Shown: positions 23,394 to 31,188, numbered from the stretch's first letter. The stretch: DNA of 39,381 nucleotides from Egibacteraceae bacterium (GCA_040905805.1 JBBDQS010000019.1:16604-55984); one strand, 5' to 3'. Notes: generated by a model not told the origin, from the letters alone. Numbers and translations: made by a program.

Positions 23394-24628
23394 GCACAGC
23401 GACACACCGCACGACCCCCGTCGCGATCACGGGGCTCGGCCTCGCGACCCCCGCCGGACTGGGGACGCAGGCCAGCTGGGACGGGGTGTGCGCCGGCGTG
23501 TCCGCGGCGGCCACCGACCCGGTGCTCGAAGGCCTGACCGTCGACTTCTCCTGCCGGGTGCCCGGCTTCGATGCGGTCGAGCTGCTCGGGCGCAAGGCGG
23601 CCCGACGGCTCGACCGCTTCACCCAGCTCGCGATCGTCGCCGCCCGCGAGGCCATCGAGGACTCGGGCCTTGACCCGGCGACCTGGGACGGCGCGCGTGT
23701 CGCGGTCGTTCTCGGCTGCGGGATGGGCGGCGCCGAGACGTGGGAGGCCCAGCACCGCCGGCTGCTCGAACGGGGCCCCAGCCGCGTGTCGGCCATGCTC
23801 ATCCCCATGCTCGTGCCGAACATGGTCGCCGGCATCGTGGCCATGGAGTTCGGAGCTCTGGGTCCCAACCTGGTCACCGCGACGGCCTGTGCGTCCGGCG
23901 CCACGGCCGTCGGCGTGGCGCGTGATCTGCTGCGCTCCGGCGCCTGTGACATCGCCATCACCGGGGGCACGGAAGCGGGACTGACGCCGCTGTCCATCAC
24001 CGGGTTCGCCCAGATGCAGGCGCTGTCCACCCGCGGAGACGACCCCGCCCGCGCCTCCCGGCCGTTCGACGTCGCCCGCGACGGGTTCGTCGCCGCCGAG
24101 GCCTCCGGGGTGCTGATCATGGAACGCGTCGAGGACGCCGCGGCGCGTGGCGCGACCGTGCGGGGCCACCTCGCCGGCTACGGCGCCTCCGCCGACGCCC
24201 ACCACATCACCGCACCTGACCCCGAGGGCTCGGGTGCCGAACGCGCCATGCGCAGCGCACTGGACGACGCCGGCATCAGCCCCGACGAGGTGACGCACGT
24301 GAACGCCCACGGCACCTCCACCCCGCTGAACGACGTGTCCGAAGCGCGCACGATCGGTCGGGTGCTCGGCGACCACGTCGCGGTGACCTCGACCAAGGGC
24401 GTCACCGGACACTCCCTCGGGGCCGCCGGCGCCATCGAGGCGGGCTTCAGCATCCTGGCCTTGCAGCAGCAGCGCATGCCGCCGACTGCGAACCTCGACA
24501 GCCAGGACCCCGAGATCGACATCGACATCATCGCCAAGGCGCCGCGCGACGGTGGCGTGGACGTCGTCATGAGCAACAGCTTCGGCTTCGGGGGGCAGAA
24601 CGCCGTGCTGGTTCTGACGGGAGCATGA
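23390..24628 (+). CDS. fabF: 3-oxoacyl-ACP synthase II
   Basis: FabF elongates acyl-ACP with malonyl-ACP. The 412-residue enzyme has the Cys-His-His triad: C167 (TACASGATAVG), H307 (NAHGTSTPLND) and H341 (KGVTGHSLGAAGA). The C-terminal NSFGFGGQNAVLVL is standard. It starts at TTG 23390, overlapping the acpP stop, so translation depends on acpP. In mycobacteria the matching position is occupied by KasA/KasB. Confidence 0.95.
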   Translation: MSTATHRTTPVAITGLGLATPAGLGTQASWDGVCAGVSAAATDPVLEGLTVDFSCRVPGFDAVELLGRKAARRLDRFTQLAIVAAREAIEDSGLDPATWDGARVAVVLGCGMGGAETWEAQHRRLLERGPSRVSAMLIPMLVPNMVAGIVAMEFGALGPNLVTATACASGATAVGVARDLLRSGACDIAITGGTEAGLTPLSITGFAQMQALSTRGDDPARASRPFDVARDGFVAAEASGVLIMERVEDAAARGATVRGHLAGYGASADAHHITAPDPEGSGAERAMRSALDDAGISPDEVTHVNAHGTSTPLNDVSEARTIGRVLGDHVAVTSTKGVTGHSLGAAGAIEAGFSILALQQQRMPPTANLDSQDPEIDIDIIAKAPRDGGVDVVMSNSFGFGGQNAVLVLTGA

Positions 24629-24665
24629 CCATCCGTCCCCGCACACCCCCGGGCGCGCTGCGCTG

Positions 24666-25451
24666 ATGGGGCTCCTCGACGGCAAGCGGCTACTGGTCAC
24701 GGGCGTGCTCACCGACGCGTCCATCGCGTTCTCCGTGGCGCGGTGCGCCCAGGAGCAGGGCGCGCAGATCGTGCTCACCGGCTTCGGACGCGGCATGTCC
24801 ATCACCAGACGCATCGCGAAGAAGCTGCCGGACGAACCCGACATCCTCGAGCTCGACGTCAGCCAGCCCGAGCACCTGGAGGCGGTCGCCGCCGACCTGG
24901 AGCGCCGCTGGGACGGACTCGACGGGGTCGTCCACGCGATCGGTTTCGCGCCCCCCTCGGCGATCGGTGGCGGATTCCTGACCGCGCCGTGGGAGGACGT
25001 CGCGATCGCCATGCACATCTCCACGTACTCGTTCCCCGCGCTGGCGCACGCCGTGGCACCGCTGCTGGCCAAGGCCGGGGGCGGGTCGATCGTCGGCCTG
25101 GACTTCGACGCCAGCGTGGCGTGGCCGTCCTACGACTGGATGGGCGTGGCCAAGGCCGGGCTGGAGGCCGCCTGCCGGTACACCGCCCGCGACCTCGGCT
25201 CCCAGGGCACGCGCGTCAACCTGGTGGCCGCGGGCCCCTTGAAGACGGTGGCCGCGAAATCCATCGCCGGCTTCACCGACTTCGAGCACTCCTGGTCACG
25301 GCGGGCCCCGTTGGGGTGGGACATCACCGACGCCGAACCCGTCGCGCGCGTCGTGTGCGCCCTGCTCAGCGACTGGATGCCCGCGGTCACCGGCGAGATC
25401 GTCCACGTCGACGGCGGCGCACACGCCATCGGGTCAGACATCGAGCAGTAG
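24666..25451 (+). CDS. fabI: Enoyl-ACP reductase, InhA-like
   Basis: An NADH-dependent enoyl-ACP reductase of the short-chain dehydrogenase superfamily, 261 residues. It closely follows mycobacterial InhA: GLLDGKRLLVTGVLTDASIA, QEQGAQIVLTGF, LDGVVHAIGF, GGGSIVGLDFDAS and NLVAAGPLKTVA. The catalytic pair is Y156 and K163 (SYDWMGVAK). The InhA substrate-loop region is shorter here (SIAGFTDFEHSWSRRAPLGW). It follows fabF by 37 bases and completes the operon. No fabD, fabG or fabZ is present in the window. Confidence 0.94.
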   Translation: MGLLDGKRLLVTGVLTDASIAFSVARCAQEQGAQIVLTGFGRGMSITRRIAKKLPDEPDILELDVSQPEHLEAVAADLERRWDGLDGVVHAIGFAPPSAIGGGFLTAPWEDVAIAMHISTYSFPALAHAVAPLLAKAGGGSIVGLDFDASVAWPSYDWMGVAKAGLEAACRYTARDLGSQGTRVNLVAAGPLKTVAAKSIAGFTDFEHSWSRRAPLGWDITDAEPVARVVCALLSDWMPAVTGEIVHVDGGAHAIGSDIEQ

Positions 25452-25497
25452 CCTGCTCGCTGGACACACGCGGACGCGCCCGCGACGATCAGCGGGG

Positions 25498-26358
25498 ATG
25501 ACACCGCCGCGGGCACCGGACCGTCGGCTGGGGGTCGTCCTCGGAGGAGGGGGCGTCCGCGGGCTGGCGCACGCGGGTGTGCTGACCGCGCTGGAGCGCG
25601 CCGGCATCGTGCCCTCCGTCATCGTCGGCGTGTCCATGGGCGCGGTGGTGGGCGCGGCCTACGCGGCCCGCACCGACTGGGCCGAGGCCCTCGAGGCGGT
25701 GGACCGCACCCACCTGCCCGCCTTCACCGATCCCCGCGAGAACGAGGGGCTGGAGCTCGTGCGAGCCGCCCTGCGCAGCGCGCGCAGGCTGGCGCCGACC
25801 TTCTGGACGTGGGGCCGTGTGGGCTATGAGGAGTACGGCCGCGCGACCATGGCGCAGGTGCTCGGGCCCGTCGCCACCTTCGCCGACACGCGCCTGCGGC
25901 TGGCCGTGGTCGCCACCGACCTGCACGCGGGGGAGCGGGTGGTGCTCACCGAGGGCGACCTGGTGCCCGCCACGCTGGGCAGCGCGGCGATCCCCGGCCT
26001 CGCCAAGCCGGTCGAGCTCGACGGCCGGGTGCTCATCGACGGCGGGTTCGCCGACCCCGCGCCGGTGGATGTCGCGCGTGCGCTCGGGGCCGAGGTGGTC
26101 CTCGCCGTCTACACCGGTCAGCACCTGGAGCCGAGCGACACCGACAACTGGCTCCTCACGCTGCTGCGGGGCCTGGAGATCGGCCAGCGCCAGTTCGCCC
26201 AGGAGCGCCTGGCGTCCGCCGACCTCGTCCTGCGGCCCGACTTCACCAAGCGGGTCAACGCCCTGAACTTCTCGGTGATCGATGACGTGGTCAGCCGCGG
26301 CGTGGCCTGCGGGCGGGCCAACGCCACCGTGGTCCAGGAGCTGCTCGCGGCCCGGTGA
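25498..26358 (+). CDS. Patatin-like phospholipase family protein
   Basis: A serine lipase with a Ser-Asp dyad, 286 residues. Motifs in order are the oxyanion loop GGGGVRG (16-22), the nucleophile elbow GVSMG (S46) and the DGGF motif with D181. It resembles bacterial RssA/NTE-like patatins. No signal peptide is seen, so it is probably cytoplasmic or membrane-associated. It starts 46 bases after fabI and its stop overlaps the aat start (GTGA). A role in turnover of membrane lipids would fit its place next to the fab operon. Confidence 0.9.
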   Translation: MTPPRAPDRRLGVVLGGGGVRGLAHAGVLTALERAGIVPSVIVGVSMGAVVGAAYAARTDWAEALEAVDRTHLPAFTDPRENEGLELVRAALRSARRLAPTFWTWGRVGYEEYGRATMAQVLGPVATFADTRLRLAVVATDLHAGERVVLTEGDLVPATLGSAAIPGLAKPVELDGRVLIDGGFADPAPVDVARALGAEVVLAVYTGQHLEPSDTDNWLLTLLRGLEIGQRQFAQERLASADLVLRPDFTKRVNALNFSVIDDVVSRGVACGRANATVVQELLAAR

Positions 26359-26990
26359 GTCGCTTCCCAGACCCCCGGTCCACGCCCGGCGACCAACCCC
26401 TCGCCCGGGGCGGGGACCTGGAGCCGGCGACCCTGCTCGACGCCTACACGCGCGGGATCTTCCCCTGGCCGGGTCCTGACGGCACGGTGTTCTGGTGGTC
26501 ACCCGACCCTCGTGCGGTGCTGCCCCTCGACGGGCTGCACATCTCACGCAGCCTGCGCCGCACGCTGCGGTCCGAGCGGTTCCGCGGCACCCGCGACACG
26601 GCGTTCTCCGCGGTCGTGGCCGCCTGCGCCGACCGACCGGGGCACGGCACGTGGATCACCCCCGCGATGGCCGGCGCCTACGCGCGCCTGCATCGGCTCG
26701 GTCACGCGCACAGCGTGGAGGTGTGGGGCCCCGACGAGCAGCTCGTCGGCGGGGTGTACGGCGTCACCGTCGGCGCAGCCTTCATGGGCGAGTCCATGTT
26801 CCACCGCGCCGACGACGCCTCCAAGGTCGCGCTGGTCCACCTCGTCGAGCATCTGCGCGACCGGGGGTTCGCCCTCTTCGACGTCCAGCTGCCCACCCCC
26901 CACCTCGCCCGCATGGGCGCGGTCGAGGTCGCGCGCGACGCCTACCTGGAGCGGCTGGCGGTCGCGGTCACGCGCCCGGCGGCGTGGTAG
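26355..26990 (+). CDS. aat: Leucyl/phenylalanyl-tRNA--protein transferase
   Basis: Aat moves Leu or Phe from charged tRNA onto proteins with N-terminal Arg or Lys, marking them for ClpS/ClpAP degradation. The 211-residue protein has the family landmarks: AYTRGIFPWP, WWSPDPRAVLPLDGLHISRS, the segment HGTWITPAMAGAYARLHRLG, GVYGVTVGAAFMGESMFHR, and FDVQLPTPHLARMGA near the end. GTG 26355 overlaps the patatin stop. Confidence 0.95.
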   Translation: MSRFPDPRSTPGDQPLARGGDLEPATLLDAYTRGIFPWPGPDGTVFWWSPDPRAVLPLDGLHISRSLRRTLRSERFRGTRDTAFSAVVAACADRPGHGTWITPAMAGAYARLHRLGHAHSVEVWGPDEQLVGGVYGVTVGAAFMGESMFHRADDASKVALVHLVEHLRDRGFALFDVQLPTPHLARMGAVEVARDAYLERLAVAVTRPAAW

Positions 26991-27021
26991 CCGGGACACG
27001 TGCGCGACCGGAGGGCGCCCG

Positions 27022-27456
27022 CTACTTGGCGGCCCACTGCTCGGCGAGGTCACCGGCGACCGGCAGCTTGAAGTGCTCGAGGTTGTAGCCCTTGATGCAC
27101 AGGATGACCCAGAGCACCAGCGAGCCGAGCCACAGCACTATCCCGACAAAGAATGTCAGGATTCCTCCGAACGGCAGCACCACCGCGATGATCTGCAGCG
27201 CGATCCACGCGACCGTGATCCCGCCGAACACGATGACCGACTGCGCCCCGTGGAACCGCACCTCGGGGTGCTTCTGGGTGAGGTACATGATGAGGCCGCC
27301 GATCCACCCGAACAGCAGGTAGCTCAGCAGACCGCCCACCTTCGGGTCCAGCCCGTCCGCGCTCGGCGGCCCGCCCTGCGGGACCCCCCCCGGCTGGCCG
27401 CCCTGTGGTGGGGGCATGGGGCTCCCGGGCGAGCCCGGGGTGCTGTCATCGGTCAT
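27022..27456 (-). CDS. DUF4870-family membrane protein
   Basis: A 144-residue protein with a Pro/Gly-rich N-terminus (about 1-38) followed by the DUF4870 (Tic20-like) core: GLLSYLLFGWIGGLIMYL, the conserved VRFHGAQSVIVFGG segment, and three further hydrophobic stretches up to about residue 125. GAGGAGA upstream of the ATG supports the start at 27456; the 38 open codons upstream look non-coding. It converges on aat with a 31-base gap. Function unknown. Confidence 0.88.
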   Translation of the reverse strand: MTDDSTPGSPGSPMPPPQGGQPGGVPQGGPPSADGLDPKVGGLLSYLLFGWIGGLIMYLTQKHPEVRFHGAQSVIVFGGITVAWIALQIIAVVLPFGGILTFFVGIVLWLGSLVLWVILCIKGYNLEHFKLPVAGDLAEQWAAK

Positions 27457-27576
27457 CGTGATCTCCTCGTGTCGCTTTGGGGGCGTGCGTGCCAGGCACG
27501 GTGAACCGTGCCCCGCCGGACACACACCCACTCTGGGGGTGCCGCCGTACACCCGACGGTCATCCCGCACCCCACA

Positions 27577-27607
27577 AGAGTCGCCCCGATTGACCCGGAT
27601 GTCAACG
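27577..27607 (-). promoter_or_regulatory. Promoter with dyad resembling the fab operator
   Basis: On the minus strand TTGACA (27600-27605) and GACTCT (27577-27582) are 17 bases apart. The -35 lies in the dyad ATTGAC-N6-GTCAA (27589-27605), which shares 14 of 18 bases, with the same spacing, with ATTGAC-N6-GTCAAT in the fab promoter. It would serve the DUF4870 gene. Confidence 0.4.
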
Positions 27608-27672
27608 GGAGGTGCCGTTCCTCAGGAGCCGTTCTGGTTCTCCTCGGTTGCAGCGCGAGTGTCGGCATCCAG

Positions 27673-27693
27673 GGCGGTCGCTTCGCGGCCGGG
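27673..27693. repeat. Hairpin near copy of the element at 2-22, possible operon terminator
   Basis: GGTCGC-TTC-GCGGCC forms a 6-bp stem with one G-T pair. It lies 14 bases beyond the stop of the last gene of the hydrogenase operon, which fits a transcription end, though no T-tract follows. Confidence 0.4.
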
Positions 27694-27706
27694 TGCTGCG
27701 TGGCGT

Positions 27707-28120
27707 CTATCGGGCCCACGGCCCCACGCCGCCGACGGAGGAGACGGCGATGCGCGTCACGTAGCCCTCGGGCGGGTCCGGCATCGGCGGGAACGTGACG
27801 TCCGGGCCGAGGTAGCGGTGGGCCAACCGCTGGAGCAAGGCGGGCCCGCCGCCCTCGGTCACCGTCGCGGCACCTTCCACGACCAGATACGGGCGCAGCC
27901 CGTGCTCGTTCACCTGACCCGATTCGAACGACACCACCGCCCGGGGATGCCGGCGGAGGTTGTCCAGCTTGCGCTGGTTGAACAAGGTCGCGAACAGCAG
28001 GTCGTCGCCGTCGACGTCGAACCAAGCCAGCGTCACGTGCGGACGACCGTCCGGGTTCATGGTGACGAGGTGTCCGTAGGCGCCGGAGGTCACGAGGTCG
28101 CAGGCGGCTTCCCCGAGCAC
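27707..28120 (-). CDS. PPOX-class flavin/F420-type oxidoreductase
   Basis: A 137-residue split-barrel protein of the pyridoxamine 5'-phosphate oxidase-like superfamily. HLVTMNPDGRPHVTLAWFDV, LFNQRKLDNLRRHPRAVVSF and LAHRYLGPDV follow actinobacterial F420H2- or FMN-dependent enzymes. The GTG at 28120 has a GGAG five bases upstream; the frame is open further up but has no start codon in a good context. It is the last gene of the hydrogenase run, 31 bases after hypC. TACGAT at 28131-28136 (minus strand) might give it a promoter of its own. The cofactor is not certain. Confidence 0.78.
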   Translation of the reverse strand: MLGEAACDLVTSGAYGHLVTMNPDGRPHVTLAWFDVDGDDLLFATLFNQRKLDNLRRHPRAVVSFESGQVNEHGLRPYLVVEGAATVTEGGGPALLQRLAHRYLGPDVTFPPMPDPPEGYVTRIAVSSVGGVGPWAR

Positions 28121-28151
28121 AGCGTCTCCGATCGTATGGCTCTCGGTGACC

Positions 28152-28451
28152 CTACCGAGTGGCGGACCAGCCGGGTGGCAGATCCCCGCCGGCCCCCTCC
28201 GCCGGGGGGCCGGCGTGCGGCAAACCGGAGCCGAGCAGTTGCAGGCCCTGCATGGCCTCGGTCGCCTCCTGCTCGCTGATGACCTCCAGGGCGAAGCCGA
28301 CGTGCAGGAGCACCCAGTCACCGATCTCCAGGCCCGCGTCGCGCACCAAGCCGATGTTGATGGTGCGGGGCACACCGGTGACGGCGACGGTGGCGAGCTG
28401 GTCGCTGTCGTCGGAGAACGCGAGCACCTGGCCGGGGATGCCGAGGCACAT
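28152..28451 (-). CDS. hypC: Hydrogenase assembly chaperone HypC
   Basis: HypC carries the Fe(CN)2CO unit with HypD and docks it in the large-subunit precursor. The N-terminal MCLGIPGQVL with the essential C2 and the G-V-x-R-x-I-N-I-G-L core (VPRTINIGLV) are conserved, as is GDWVLLHVGFALEVIS. The 99-residue product is about 20 residues longer than most HypC proteins because of a Gly/Pro-rich tail. It starts two bases after the hypA stop. The partner HypD is not in the window. Confidence 0.93.
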   Translation of the reverse strand: MCLGIPGQVLAFSDDSDQLATVAVTGVPRTINIGLVRDAGLEIGDWVLLHVGFALEVISEQEATEAMQGLQLLGSGLPHAGPPAEGAGGDLPPGWSATR

Positions 28452-28453
28452 CG

Positions 28454-28714
28454 CTACGCCTTCGTCTCGGCCGGCAACGGCTCGCGGTACTCGATCCACT
28501 CGAGGAGGAGCTCGTCGCCGCCGACCATGGTGAGGTGGGTCGTGGCCTCCGCGGCCACGCCACCGGCCGCGACCAGCTCGAAGTTCTGCTGGAACGCCTC
28601 GGGCGCCACGCCCAGCTGCGTGCCCACCTGCACACCCACCCGGGCCACGGGTCGGCCCTGTGCCCGCCGCTCCACAGCGGCGAGGACTCCTTGGCACATA
28701 CCGAGCTCATGCAT
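28454..28714 (-). CDS. hypA: HypA-like nickel chaperone lacking the zinc domain
   Basis: HypA delivers nickel to the hydrogenase large subunit. This 86-residue protein keeps the N-terminal MHE Ni-binding start, the helix MCQGVLAAVE, the strand VARVGVQVGTQLGV, and the FQQNFELVAAGGVAAEATTHL segment. It then passes straight to the last strand, GDELLLEWIEY. The zinc-binding loop with two CxxC pairs that normally separates these parts (about 35-40 residues) is absent. Standard HypA is about 113-116 residues. The reading frame is clean, so this looks like a domain loss rather than a broken gene. It lies between a microprotein gene and hypC with gaps of 5 and 2 bases. Confidence 0.85.
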   Translation of the reverse strand: MHELGMCQGVLAAVERRAQGRPVARVGVQVGTQLGVAPEAFQQNFELVAAGGVAAEATTHLTMVGGDELLLEWIEYREPLPAETKA

Positions 28715-28719
28715 GGCGC

Positions 28720-28839
28720 TCACATCCTGCGGATCCGCAGGTACCTGCGGATGTCGGAAGCGGACGCGACCATGGCCGCCAGCACGGCCAACCCCAGCAC
28801 GGCGATCACGATCAGGAAGATGATGCCGAGGATCTCCAT
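28720..28839 (-). CDS. Membrane microprotein B (39 residues), DUF6893-like
   Basis: Starts at ATG 28839, sharing one base with the stop of the protease gene (TGATG). The product is one hydrophobic helix (ILGIIFLIVIAVLGLAVLAA) followed by the basic tail VASASDIRRYLRIRRM. The other microprotein in the operon (29652-29768) ends VASADDIKRYIRIKRM, so the two are clearly paralogous. The layout suits an inner-membrane peptide with a cationic cytoplasmic C-terminus that could anchor or contact the hydrogenase. I associate it with the small DUF6893 family found near such hydrogenases, from memory. Confidence 0.8.
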   Translation of the reverse strand: MEILGIIFLIVIAVLGLAVLAAMVASASDIRRYLRIRRM

Positions 28840-29348
28840 CAATGCTCCTTTGCTGCGGCTGCGGGTGTGCTGGCGCCGTCGGCGACGTTGCCGAGCAGCT
28901 CTCTGACCGCCGCGATCGCCACATCGACGGCATCGGCGACGGCCGGGGACAGCCCCATGCCCTCGCCCACATCGGCCGGCTTGCAGCCCACCAGCAGCGT
29001 GCGCGGCGGGCTGCCACCGAGGGTGCGCAGGCTCGTGAAGACCGTCGCCGGGTCCATGCTGTGCGCGTCGAGCTGCGGGCGGCCGTCGTCGGGATCGACC
29101 TCGATGACCGCCACGTCGCCGGGCCGGCCGCCGTCGCCGACGTCATCGACCGTGTCGAGCAGGATCAGCAGGGCGTACTCGTCGAGCAGGTCGTAGGCGA
29201 GGTGGATGCCGCCGATGCCGTAGTCGGCGACCCGGACGCCTGCCGGCAGGCCGGCGCCCTCGAGGCGGCGCGCCACCTCGCAGCCGAACCCGTCGTCGCT
29301 GAGGAAGATGTTGCCCACCCCGGCGACCAGCACGCCGTGCCGGCTCAC
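28839..29348 (-). CDS. hupD: Hydrogenase maturation protease, HupD/HyaD-type
   Basis: This endopeptidase removes the C-terminal peptide of the large subunit after nickel insertion. The 169-residue protein begins with the family signature GVGNIFLSDDGFG. The three residues that sense nickel can be placed at D19 (the Glu position of HybD), D65 (LLDTVDD) and H96 (DAHSMDP). The GTG at 29348 sits five bases beyond the stop of the upstream 92-residue gene. Its target is probably the large subunit here, which has a 21-residue extension after its final His. Confidence 0.9.
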   Translation of the reverse strand: MSRHGVLVAGVGNIFLSDDGFGCEVARRLEGAGLPAGVRVADYGIGGIHLAYDLLDEYALLILLDTVDDVGDGGRPGDVAVIEVDPDDGRPQLDAHSMDPATVFTSLRTLGGSPPRTLLVGCKPADVGEGMGLSPAVADAVDVAIAAVRELLGNVADGASTPAAAAKEH

Positions 29349-29353
29349 GGCGC

Positions 29354-29632
29354 TCAACCGCCCTGGTCGCCGGTCTTGAGCCGGGGCATCGACGGGAGAA
29401 TGGGATCGAGCGGGTTGACGCCGGACCACTCCTGCGCGGAGTGCTGCTGGCCCCGGCCCCGACGCGGTCCGGACGGCCCGCGCCGGTTGCGGGCGTCGGG
29501 GTCGCTCATGCCCCGGCTGCCCGGCGCGCCGCGTGCCGCCTGGGGCTCGGGCTCCTCGAAGCGCCCGGGCGGCCAGGGGTGAGCCGTCTCGAGCTCGGCC
29601 GGGCCGGTGAGGGTTCCTCGCTTGTTCGGCAT
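29354..29632 (-). CDS. Disordered 92-residue hydrogenase-operon protein
   Basis: I do not recognise a family name. The product is rich in Pro, Gly and Arg and appears disordered (PDARNRRGPSGPRRGRGQQH), with a short, less biased C-terminal motif LDPILPSMPRLKTGDQGG. It has no Cys, signal peptide or membrane helix. It is placed between microprotein A (19 bases upstream) and the maturation protease (5 bases downstream), so it is co-transcribed with them. A scaffold or regulator is possible. Confidence 0.65.
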   Translation of the reverse strand: MPNKRGTLTGPAELETAHPWPPGRFEEPEPQAARGAPGSRGMSDPDARNRRGPSGPRRGRGQQHSAQEWSGVNPLDPILPSMPRLKTGDQGG

Positions 29633-29651
29633 GGTCAGTCTCCTCCTGTGG

Positions 29652-29768
29652 CTACATGCGCTTGATGCGGATGTAGCGCTTGATGTCGTCGGCCGACGCG
29701 ACGGTCGCTGCCACGAGCACGGCCAGCAGCCCGATCACGATCGAACGGAAGAACCACTTCTCCACCAT
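29652..29768 (-). CDS. Membrane microprotein A (38 residues), DUF6893-like
   Basis: Starts at ATG 29768 with GGAGGGTCGGAG upstream (minus strand). The N-terminus MVEKWFFRS is followed by one hydrophobic helix (IVIGLLAVLVAATVA) and the basic tail VASADDIKRYIRIKRM. It is the paralogue of microprotein B at 28720-28839. It lies 13 bases after the stop of the 468-residue gene. A single-pass membrane role beside a hydrogenase that lacks its own anchor is an attractive inference. Confidence 0.8.
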   Translation of the reverse strand: MVEKWFFRSIVIGLLAVLVAATVASADDIKRYIRIKRM

Positions 29769-29781
29769 CTCCGACCCTCCT

Positions 29782-31188
29782 CTAGTCGTCCGGGCGCGGT
29801 CGGATCGCACCCGATGCCTGCACCGGCTCCACCTCGTCGGGGTGGTAGTACAGATAGCGCCGCGCCGCCTCGTGCAGATCGGCTGCGGGATCGTCTTCGA
29901 GCGTCACCCCGACATAGGTGTCGCCGTCCAGATCGCGTTCGATGGCCGCCACCCGGGCGATGCGACCGGCGGCGAACAGGTCCTGGGCGTCGGCCCGCCG
30001 GCTCGGCCGCAGCCGCACGCGGTCGCCCACCGCCACCGCCTGACCGCCGACCGTGACCTGCTCCAGCGGCGCCTCGTCCACGCCGAGGAACTCCATGAGC
30101 TCGTGGTCGAGCATCTTGCGGTGCTCGCCGCGGTCCCCGCGGTCCCCGGGGTCCGCAGCCGCTGTCATGACCGGGGGGTCGAACTGGCGGACCGCGCCGT
30201 GCAGACGCTCCATGACCTCGGGCGGCAGGTGGTCGGCCCGGTCGATCACCTGTGCCGCCCGCGGGTCGGTGGCGCGGGCGTGGCGCTTCTCCTCGTCGGT
30301 GAGCGCCTGCACGGCCAGCATCAGCAGCTCGTCGATCTCCGTGGCGTCGAACGCGTCGCCGGTGCTCTCCGGCGCGAGCTGGGGGTGGTCGGCCAGGATG
30401 ATCGGCGAGGACAGCACCACGTCGTCGCGGCCGTGTGTACCGGCCAGCACCGGGTAGGTGTGGCGGTTGGTGAGCGAGGCCACCCAGCCCTGCGCCCATT
30501 CCGGCGGGTCTGTGAGGGACGCGAACGAGCCGAGATCCGCCGCGAGCAGGAGGTGCACGCCGATCAACGACCGGCGCATCACCTCGTCGCGCGCCGCGCC
30601 GGTCGCCGCCCATGGGGTCGTGTTGCGCACCGTGGTGGTCACCCGCACCACCCCATCGTCGAGCCGCTCTGCGGTGACGCGCAGCACCCCGGTCAGCGGC
30701 TCGTCGGTGCGCACCACCCGCCCGGCCGAGCCCCCGGCGCCGAGTGGCTCCTCGCTGCGGGCGGCGGGCAGCGCGATCTCCACCACCTGCTCGGCCGCCA
30801 GCAGGTCGTCGACGGCCAGGGCTCCCGTGGACACCTCGTGCTCGAGGCCTTCGTCCCAGGAGGTGACCAGCTGCCCGTCGACCTCCGTCTGCTCCACCCA
30901 CCGGTGCGCCCCGGCCTCCAGCACCTCGACCGCCCGGCGGCGCACGCGCAGGAACCGCACGATCACCTCGACGCGGGTCGCGGGGCCCACGCGCAGCAGG
31001 CACTGGCTGACCACCTCGTCGGGTTCGGTGCTGCCGGCCACGACCTGGGCGGTGGGCACCACCACGCCGAACTGCCACCGGTAGCGGTTCTTGGTCGCCG
31101 AGCTGCGGTACGGGAACAGCACGTAGCCCTCGTAGAGGACCGCGTCGGCCACCCGCCGGGCGCCGGCGAGCGCGTCGGCGCCGGTCAC
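29782..31188 (-). CDS. Hydrogenase-operon protein of unknown function (468 residues)
   Basis: I know of no characterised function. The N-terminal segment VLYEGYVLFPYRSSATKNRY is a striking, probably conserved start. The middle is rich in beta strands (VVRVTTTVRNTTPW; TNRHTYPVLAGTHGRDDVVL). The C-terminal part has an acidic helix region and an SH3-like beta segment GDRVRLRPSRRADAQDLF with TYVGVTLEDDPA near the end. There are few Cys residues and no signal peptide or membrane helix. GTG 31188 overlaps the DUF6084 stop by four bases, so it is tightly coupled. A cytoplasmic assembly factor or hydrogenase partner is likely from position alone. Confidence 0.8.
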   Translation of the reverse strand: MTGADALAGARRVADAVLYEGYVLFPYRSSATKNRYRWQFGVVVPTAQVVAGSTEPDEVVSQCLLRVGPATRVEVIVRFLRVRRRAVEVLEAGAHRWVEQTEVDGQLVTSWDEGLEHEVSTGALAVDDLLAAEQVVEIALPAARSEEPLGAGGSAGRVVRTDEPLTGVLRVTAERLDDGVVRVTTTVRNTTPWAATGAARDEVMRRSLIGVHLLLAADLGSFASLTDPPEWAQGWVASLTNRHTYPVLAGTHGRDDVVLSSPIILADHPQLAPESTGDAFDATEIDELLMLAVQALTDEEKRHARATDPRAAQVIDRADHLPPEVMERLHGAVRQFDPPVMTAAADPGDRGDRGEHRKMLDHELMEFLGVDEAPLEQVTVGGQAVAVGDRVRLRPSRRADAQDLFAAGRIARVAAIERDLDGDTYVGVTLEDDPAADLHEAARRYLYYHPDEVEPVQASGAIRPRPDD

